Source: Hydrogeniiclostridium mannosilyticum (GTDB lineage: Bacteria > Bacillota > Clostridia > Oscillospirales > Acutalibacteraceae). From it: a stretch of 64,000 nt of DNA. The notes under the pieces are model-generated. The model saw only the letters and a list, made by a program, of their open reading frames with translations. It did not search any database and was not told the origin of the DNA. Shown here piece after piece: positions 59,439 through 64,000 of this stretch (its first letter is position 1; each line of letters opens with the position of its first letter). Location of the stretch: positions 1 to 64,000 of the forward strand of contig NZ_QLYR01000001.1 in assembly GCF_003268275.1 (NCBI RefSeq). Reading direction: 5' to 3'. Made by a program: the position numbers and the translations under genes.

Positions 59439-59894
59439 TCAGGCCTGGAAAAGCACCTGCTTCACCCAGCCGAACACCGCATCTGACAGGGTAACCACCA
59501 CCCAAATTAAAATAAAAAAGAGTATGAGCGAAAACACCTTCCAAAACAAGCGCTTTTTTCTGCTCATTGGCTCAAACTCTGAAGGCTGTTCCTCAACATT
59601 CCTAATAAGCCCCGATTTTTTTGTAATTTCCGCGGCCCGTTCAAGGTCCCTGTAGGCCACATATAAACGCCCCATCCGCTCCTTACTGGCACGGCGGCCC
59701 TTTGCATCCGCGTATAGGTCGCTCAAAATTCCCTTGGCCTTAAGCAGGTCAAAAACAGCCTCCAGGGCCCGCACGTCACCCGCCGTCAGCAAAACGGCAT
59801 CGTCCGGCTCCGGAGCACGCAGCTTTTTTCTGCCGCAGGAAGGACAGGCCTCTTTATCTGTTACCACCCGGCACTTTGAACAATATAACATCAT
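59439..59894 (-). CDS. zinc-ribbon membrane protein, hypothetical
   Basis: The 151-residue protein begins with an N-terminal zinc ribbon (CSKCRVVTDKEACPSC). The region LLTAGDVRALEAVFDLLKAK resembles signal-transducing DUF2007-like domains. One C-terminal membrane segment follows (WKVFSLILFFILIWVVVTL). The ATG at 59894 follows GGAAGTGAG. Function unknown. Confidence 0.75.
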   Translation of the reverse strand: MMLYCSKCRVVTDKEACPSCGRKKLRAPEPDDAVLLTAGDVRALEAVFDLLKAKGILSDLYADAKGRRASKERMGRLYVAYRDLERAAEITKKSGLIRNVEEQPSEFEPMSRKKRLFWKVFSLILFFILIWVVVTLSDAVFGWVKQVLFQA

Positions 59895-59972
59895 AATCTC
59901 ACTTCCGGTATTAATCATAACATTAAAACAGCCGTGAGACAATAGGCATTTTGCCGCAAAAGGCTACCCCTG

Positions 59973-60560
59973 CTATTTTTCAGCCGCTCCTCTCAGCACC
60001 GGCTGAAGTTGACGCCCCTCCAGCGCATTCAGCGCGGTGGGCAGCAGCTGTGTAAAATCGGCTACCAGAGACATCGGCTTCTTTACCGGGTCGTCCTGGC
60101 GCAGCGGTACAAAATAAATATTTTTTGTATTCATCAGCCGGCCAATATTCTGCGCGGAAGCGCCGAGTGCATCGTTGGTGGCAAGGTTGATGACAACGGG
60201 CAGGCCGATGCGCAGCGTCGATTTTGCCGCCATAGTCACCGGTGTGTCGGTAATGCCTCCCGCCAGTTTGGCCAGTGTGTTCCCGGTACACGGAGAAATC
60301 AGCATAGCGTCCACCATGCGCTTAGGGCCAATGGGTTCCGCCCCCACAATGGTGTGGATAATCTTATTTTTGCAGATGTCCTCAATCTCCCAAATAAAAT
60401 CGGCGGCTTTCCCAAAACGTGTATCTGTAGCATAGGCATTGTCGGACATGATGGGTAGGATTTCATAGCCCTTTCCGGCAATCTCCCGCATTTGCTCAAT
60501 GGCCTTTTCAAATGTGCAGAAGGACCCGCACAATGCATACCCAAAAACAATTTTCTGCAT
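59973..60560 (-). CDS. dpaB: dipicolinate synthase subunit B
   Basis: The 195-residue flavoprotein-like subunit (SpoVFB) starts VFGYALCGSFCTFEKAI. It has IPIM-like ILPIMSDNAYATDTRFG and SPCTGNTLAKLAGGITDTPV. With DpaA it makes dipicolinic acid in the mother cell during sporulation. It starts 2 nt after the dpaA stop. Confidence 0.95.
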   Translation of the reverse strand: MQKIVFGYALCGSFCTFEKAIEQMREIAGKGYEILPIMSDNAYATDTRFGKAADFIWEIEDICKNKIIHTIVGAEPIGPKRMVDAMLISPCTGNTLAKLAGGITDTPVTMAAKSTLRIGLPVVINLATNDALGASAQNIGRLMNTKNIYFVPLRQDDPVKKPMSLVADFTQLLPTALNALEGRQLQPVLRGAAEK

Positions 60561-60562
60561 CT

Positions 60563-61423
60563 CTATTCCTCCATTACGCTGTAAATAATATTTTTAATAA
60601 TTTCACCGGACGCCTTGGGCGCCACCTTGCCCGGCAGTGAAAGCGCGTGAACCGTAGGGATTCCCAGCTCACCGGCGGAAGGAAAGTCAACACCCCCGGG
60701 CTCGGAGGCCAGGTCGATCAGCAGTGTGCCGGGCCTCATTTTAGCCAGCAGTCGGCGGTTAAATACCATTGCAGGAATCGTGTTGAAAACAACGTCATAG
60801 CTGCCGCTATGGCCAATATGGTCTGTGTGGATCGCCTCATAGCCATACAGCTCAATCCAGGCAAAGTCCTCCGGTTTCCGGGCGCTTACGGTCACGTGCG
60901 CACCCATTCCCCGAAGCATCCAGGCCAACGCCTTGCCAATTCTGCCAAAGCCTGCCACCAGGCAGCGCCCTCCATTCAGCGTGCCGGCATACTCCCGAAC
61001 GGCAATCTCAATGGCGCCCTCTGAAGTAGCGATTGCGTTGCGTACGGCAAACTCCTCGCGCGCATAATAGTCGCAGGTGTCTATGGAATACCAGAGGTCG
61101 CTGGTGGCAAAAAGCTTTCCCATTTTACCGCCAAACACCTGCTTGTGCAGCATGAGCTCGGCAAGGCCTTCGTCCAGCCGAACCTTTTCATCCGTATATT
61201 TTGCATTGAGGAACACGCCGTCCTGTGTGACCGGCAGCGGCAGCACAATATTCACGCATTTGGAAACCGCCTCGGCTAAATCGGTCTTTCGCACAGATTC
61301 GGATAAGTCCAGGCGGTCAAAGCCCCAGGCATAAACCGTATACCCGTCTGCCGCGATAGATTCTGCCAGGGCAGCCTGCCGTTTATCTCCTCCCAACACG
61401 GCAAAACTATTTATGTCAACCAT
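60563..61423 (-). CDS. dpaA: dipicolinate synthase subunit A
   Basis: The 286-residue protein (SpoVFA) starts NSFAVLGGDKRQAALAESI. It has LPLPVTQDGVFLNA and the Rossmann motif VAGFGRIGKALAWMLRGMGA near residue 155. It oxidises dihydrodipicolinate (or its hydroxylated form) to dipicolinate, the spore-core solute. The ATG at 61423 follows AAAGGCGTGAAG. The dpaAB pair shows the host forms endospores. Confidence 0.95.
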   Translation of the reverse strand: MVDINSFAVLGGDKRQAALAESIAADGYTVYAWGFDRLDLSESVRKTDLAEAVSKCVNIVLPLPVTQDGVFLNAKYTDEKVRLDEGLAELMLHKQVFGGKMGKLFATSDLWYSIDTCDYYAREEFAVRNAIATSEGAIEIAVREYAGTLNGGRCLVAGFGRIGKALAWMLRGMGAHVTVSARKPEDFAWIELYGYEAIHTDHIGHSGSYDVVFNTIPAMVFNRRLLAKMRPGTLLIDLASEPGGVDFPSAGELGIPTVHALSLPGKVAPKASGEIIKNIIYSVMEE

Positions 61424-61482
61424 TTTTGCTTCACGCCTTTCCAGGCCCAGCCGAAGCATGGGCACTACTCAGATTCTAAATT

Positions 61483-61510
61483 CATAATATGGCCGGGTGA
61501 AAATGGATGT
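61483..61510 (-). promoter_or_regulatory. possible sigma-K-type promoter of dpaAB
   Basis: CATATTATG (61483-61491) fits the sigma-K -10 pattern CATANNNT, with AC (61509-61510) 17 nt upstream as the -35 dinucleotide. It lies 60 nt ahead of dpaA, a mother-cell sporulation operon in other spore formers. Confidence 0.4.
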
Positions 61511-61715
61511 GATTACATAAACGAATCCCCTGTGAGAAAATACGGATTTTATTGCAAATATGTGGAAAATTGGTTATTATAATACTTAAATCGTGTAAAC
61601 CCCGCCATAAGAACGGCGTACAGCCTGTAAATGTTAAATTTAATTCCGGAACGCCAAATTAAAGGTACGCATAGCATAAAAGACAAAGAACCTTGCAAAG
61701 GAAAGGGTGTTTGAA

Positions 61716-63095
61716 ATGAAGAATAACGACCTTTTAAACCGGGTGAAAAAAATACATTTTATTGGTATTGGCGGTTCGGGCATGTGCCCGCTCGCCGAAA
61801 TTCTGCATCATAACGGCTACTGCCTGACCGGTTCAGACCGGGATGAATCCGACACGCTTGAAAGAATCCGTTCCTATGGTATTCCGGTCTTTATGGGGCA
61901 GAAAAAGGAAAATGTCGGCGATGCCGAACTGGTGGTTTACTCCGCTGCCATAAGTGCAGATAACCCGGAACGCGTAGCCGCTGCAGAAAAAGGCATTCCC
62001 TGTATTGAGCGTTCCGTGATGCTCGGCATGGTTGTGGACCGTTACCCCCACGCAATCGCCGTCGCCGGCACACATGGAAAAACCACCACCACCGCGATGA
62101 TTACGCAGCTTTTACTCGAAGGAGGAAAGGACCCCAGCGCCATCATCGGCGGAAGGCTGCCTCTGATTCACGGCAACGGGCGCACAGGGCATTCGGACCT
62201 CATCGTCTGCGAGGCCTGCGAGTACGTAGATACTTTTCTGCACCTTCACCCCTATCTTTCCATAATTACCAATATTGAAGAGGACCACTTGGACTACTTC
62301 GGAACCCTTGACCGTATTATCCAGTCCTTCCACCAATTCGCCCTGCAAACCTCCGGCATACTGCTGGTGAATGGCGATGACAACAATGTAAAAAAGGCGA
62401 TGGCAGGCATTTCCCGGGAAAAGATTGTCACTTTTGGCTTTGAGGGCAGCAACGATTATTATCCAACCGGGATTTCCGACACGCCAAAGGCCTGTGAAAG
62501 CTTCACTGTCCGCCACCGCGGCGAAGCACTTTGCGAGGTTTCCCTGACTGTCCCGGGCCGCCACAACATTCTGAACGCGCTGGCCGCCTTTGCCGCGGCA
62601 CATATCATGGGTGTTTCGCCGGAAAGTGCTGCGCAGAGCCTGCATGCCTTTAAGGGCGTTCATCGGCGCTTTGAGGTACTGGGCCGCTTTGACGGAATTA
62701 CCGTTGCAGACGATTTTGCCCATCACCCCACTGAGCTGACAGCAACGCTGTCAGCCGCCATGCATATGGGGTTCCGCGAGGTATGGGCGCTGTTTCAGCC
62801 GCACACATTCTCACGCACAGCCATGTTCCTGGATGATTTTGCGAAGGCGCTCTCTATTCCGGACCATGCCGTCATTTCCGAAATTCTGCCGGTTCGCGAA
62901 ACCAACACCTACCACATCTACGCGACAGACCTGGTTGAAAAAATCCCTGGGGCGGTTTACCAAAAAACGTTTGAAGAAATGATGGATTATGTGACGGCAA
63001 ACGCAAAACCCGGCGATTTAATTTTAACGTTGGGCGGCGGCAACATCTATCAGTGCGCGCACTTAATTGTTGAACACTATCAGAAAAAATCGTGA
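61716..63095 (+). CDS. murC: UDP-N-acetylmuramate--L-alanine ligase
   Basis: The 459-residue ligase adds L-alanine to UDP-MurNAc. It has HFIGIGGSGMCPLAEIL near the start, the ATP loop VAGTHGKTTTTAMI near residue 115, EEDHLDYFG near 190 and DDFAHHPTEL near 330. The ATG at 61716 follows GGAAAGGGTG. Transcribed away from dpaA and ended by a terminator. Confidence 0.97.
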   Translation: MKNNDLLNRVKKIHFIGIGGSGMCPLAEILHHNGYCLTGSDRDESDTLERIRSYGIPVFMGQKKENVGDAELVVYSAAISADNPERVAAAEKGIPCIERSVMLGMVVDRYPHAIAVAGTHGKTTTTAMITQLLLEGGKDPSAIIGGRLPLIHGNGRTGHSDLIVCEACEYVDTFLHLHPYLSIITNIEEDHLDYFGTLDRIIQSFHQFALQTSGILLVNGDDNNVKKAMAGISREKIVTFGFEGSNDYYPTGISDTPKACESFTVRHRGEALCEVSLTVPGRHNILNALAAFAAAHIMGVSPESAAQSLHAFKGVHRRFEVLGRFDGITVADDFAHHPTELTATLSAAMHMGFREVWALFQPHTFSRTAMFLDDFAKALSIPDHAVISEILPVRETNTYHIYATDLVEKIPGAVYQKTFEEMMDYVTANAKPGDLILTLGGGNIYQCAHLIVEHYQKKS

Positions 63096-63111
63096 GCACA
63101 TTCACTATAAA

Positions 63112-63147
63112 GGGCGGTGGCTTCTCAAAAGAGGCCGCCGCTTTTTG
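63112..63147 (+). terminator. terminator of murC
   Basis: GCGGTGGC (63114-63121) pairs with GCCGCCGC (63134-63141), one wobble, plus inner CTC/GAG; TTTTTG follows. Confidence 0.85.
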
Positions 63148-63217
63148 TATAACCGGGTTGCTTTTCTCCACAGATTTAAATTCTTTACATAAATTATAAA
63201 AAAACAGATCTTTCATA

Positions 63218-63249
63218 TTGACAGATAAAAAATAAAATGATAATATAAT
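63218..63249 (+). promoter_or_regulatory. promoter of the tRNA cluster
   Basis: Consensus -35 TTGACA (63218-63223), then TAATAT at 17 bp (63241-63246) overlapping TATAAT (63244-63249) at 20 bp. Confidence 0.7.
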
Positions 63250-63275
63250 ACCTGCGCTCACAAATACAAGAACAA

Positions 63276-63351
63276 AGGGGTATAGCTCAGTTGGTAGAGC
63301 AGTGGTCTCCAAAACCACGTGCCGAGGGTTCAAGTCCTTCTGCCCCTGCCA
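63276..63351 (+). tRNA. tRNA-Trp (anticodon CCA)
   Basis: Acceptor AGGGGTA pairs with TGCCCCT. The anticodon stem GTGGT/ACCAC has loop CTCCAAA with anticodon CCA at 63309-63311. CCA is encoded. Confidence 0.95.
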
Positions 63352-63353
63352 AT

Positions 63354-63430
63354 GGCTCGGTAGTTCAGTTGGTTAGAACGCTAGCCTGTCACGCTAGAGG
63401 TCGACGGTTCGAGCCCGTTCCGAGTCGCCA
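63354..63430 (+). tRNA. tRNA-Asp (anticodon GTC)
   Basis: Acceptor GGCTCGG pairs with CCGAGTC. The anticodon stem CTAGC/GCTAG has loop CTGTCAC, anticodon GTC. Encoded CCA. Confidence 0.95.
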
Positions 63431-63431
63431 T

Positions 63432-63507
<76 letters not shown>

Positions 63508-63520
63508 GAACTCTTTTGAG

Positions 63521-63566
63521 ATACGGCTTTCTAAGCTTTTACAAGCTTTAGAAAGCCGTATTTTTA
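63521..63566 (+). terminator. terminator of the tRNA cluster
   Basis: ATACGGCTTTCTAAGCTT and its near-perfect complement ending at 63561 form a long stem, followed by Ts. Confidence 0.88.
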
Positions 63567-63963
63567 CCTTCTGAGCTTGTCCAATATCTTTTGCCTCGAG
63601 CCCAGTCTAAAAATCTTATTTTGATTGGCCTGTGAAGTATTCCGATATATAGGACGCACGGTCCCTCTGAATGTAGGATTTTTGGGCAAACGCTTATCTT
63701 ATACTTTTTGTTCTTTTTGGCAGGCGCCACAGTTTCCAGGTTTTCATAACAGTCTTCCGTCCTGAGGCCGGTGGAAATCGTCTATAGGAACGGTATAGCG
63801 TCTTTGTTAAACGTGCAGAGAGATTCGGCTCCAGTTCCCGTCCTTTCGTAAATTGACGCCAGCCATTCCCTCCCCCCTCCAGCCGGAGACCTCTTATATG
63901 TAGGTTTGGGATGCCAAGGACAGAACGGAGGCCGTGCTCAATATGTCAAGAGGTTTAAGCTTG
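63567..63963. other. stretch without recognisable gene
   Basis: Short frames on both strands show no family resemblance or RBS. I see no repeat or RNA motif. It leads to the promoter at 63964-63992. Confidence 0.4.
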
Positions 63964-63992
63964 TTGACTTGAAAAATCAGAAAGAATATAAT
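63964..63992 (+). promoter_or_regulatory. strong promoter facing out of the window
   Basis: -35 TTGACT (63964-63969), 17-bp spacer, -10 TATAAT (63987-63992). The gene it serves lies beyond 64000. Confidence 0.75.
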
Positions 63993-64000
63993 GAATTGGA

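Noticed and set aside
63548-63730. 60-residue minus frame after the tRNA cluster
   Set aside because: Overlaps the tRNA terminator, no RBS or family resemblance.

Overview
The window is a piece of chromosome from an anaerobic, endospore-forming, low-to-mid-GC Firmicute, most likely a gut Clostridia member of the Ruminococcaceae/Oscillospirales type. The evidence is dipicolinate synthase (dpaA/dpaB), a glycyl-radical enzyme with its activase, a flavin-reductase/rubredoxin fusion, HPr kinase, a THF riboswitch on a folT gene, and the gene order hprK-PHP-murB-rapZ-whiA-dnaE-pfkA.

Positions 228-13020 hold a 12.8 kb integrated mobilizable element, visibly richer in G+C than its host apart from two AT-richer cargo genes. 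It sits exactly in the 3' end of the tmRNA gene ssrA, and the 8-bp core TGGTGGAG is repeated at both ends. Going inward from the left end it carries a large serine recombinase, a metallophosphoesterase and a repeat protein that look like one frameshifted gene, a small ribbon-helix-helix protein and a ParA ATPase, one lone + strand gene, a relaxase with MobC and a candidate oriT, three small accessory proteins, an SF3 primase-helicase and a Tn916-type excisionase. Then comes a structured leader RNA ending in a terminator, and an origin-like array of TGGCACAAC iterons. It has no coupling protein or mating-pair genes, so it is mobilizable rather than self-conjugative. The most striking observation concerns the recombinase gene. 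It reads through the attachment core. In the excised circle it would stop at 12939-12941. In the integrated form its frame stays open through the stranded ssrA terminator (172-223) and a second terminator (105-142) before stopping at 55. Integration therefore seems to turn it into a non-stop message, and non-stop messages are the substrate of the tmRNA whose gene the element occupies.

Positions 13013-19232 hold tmRNA, smpB, a ppx-ppk-pfk polyphosphate/phosphofructokinase operon and tRNA-Ser. Positions 19233-27144 form a catabolic island: GH29 fucosidase, a URO-D-fold protein, an MDR dehydrogenase, a glycyl-radical enzyme and activase of unassigned substrate, and a divergent AraC regulator. 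Positions 27160-37922 hold a sirtuin/aldehyde dehydrogenase pair, a MoxR-DUF58-transglutaminase operon, GNAT-manA, riboswitch-controlled folT and a MATE exporter.

Positions 38267-48278 hold a cysteine-rich protein and the conserved cell-wall/carbon-control operon. Positions 48461-63095 hold a glycosyltransferase, a VanW-domain lipoprotein, a GNAT enzyme, an NhaC relic, an orphan OLD-like ATPase, a uracil permease, the rubredoxin fusion under a palindromic operator, rarA, glyA, metY, dpaAB and murC. The window ends with a tRNA-Trp/Asp/Thr cluster and an outward-facing promoter. All names come from reading protein motifs by eye; no database search was possible.
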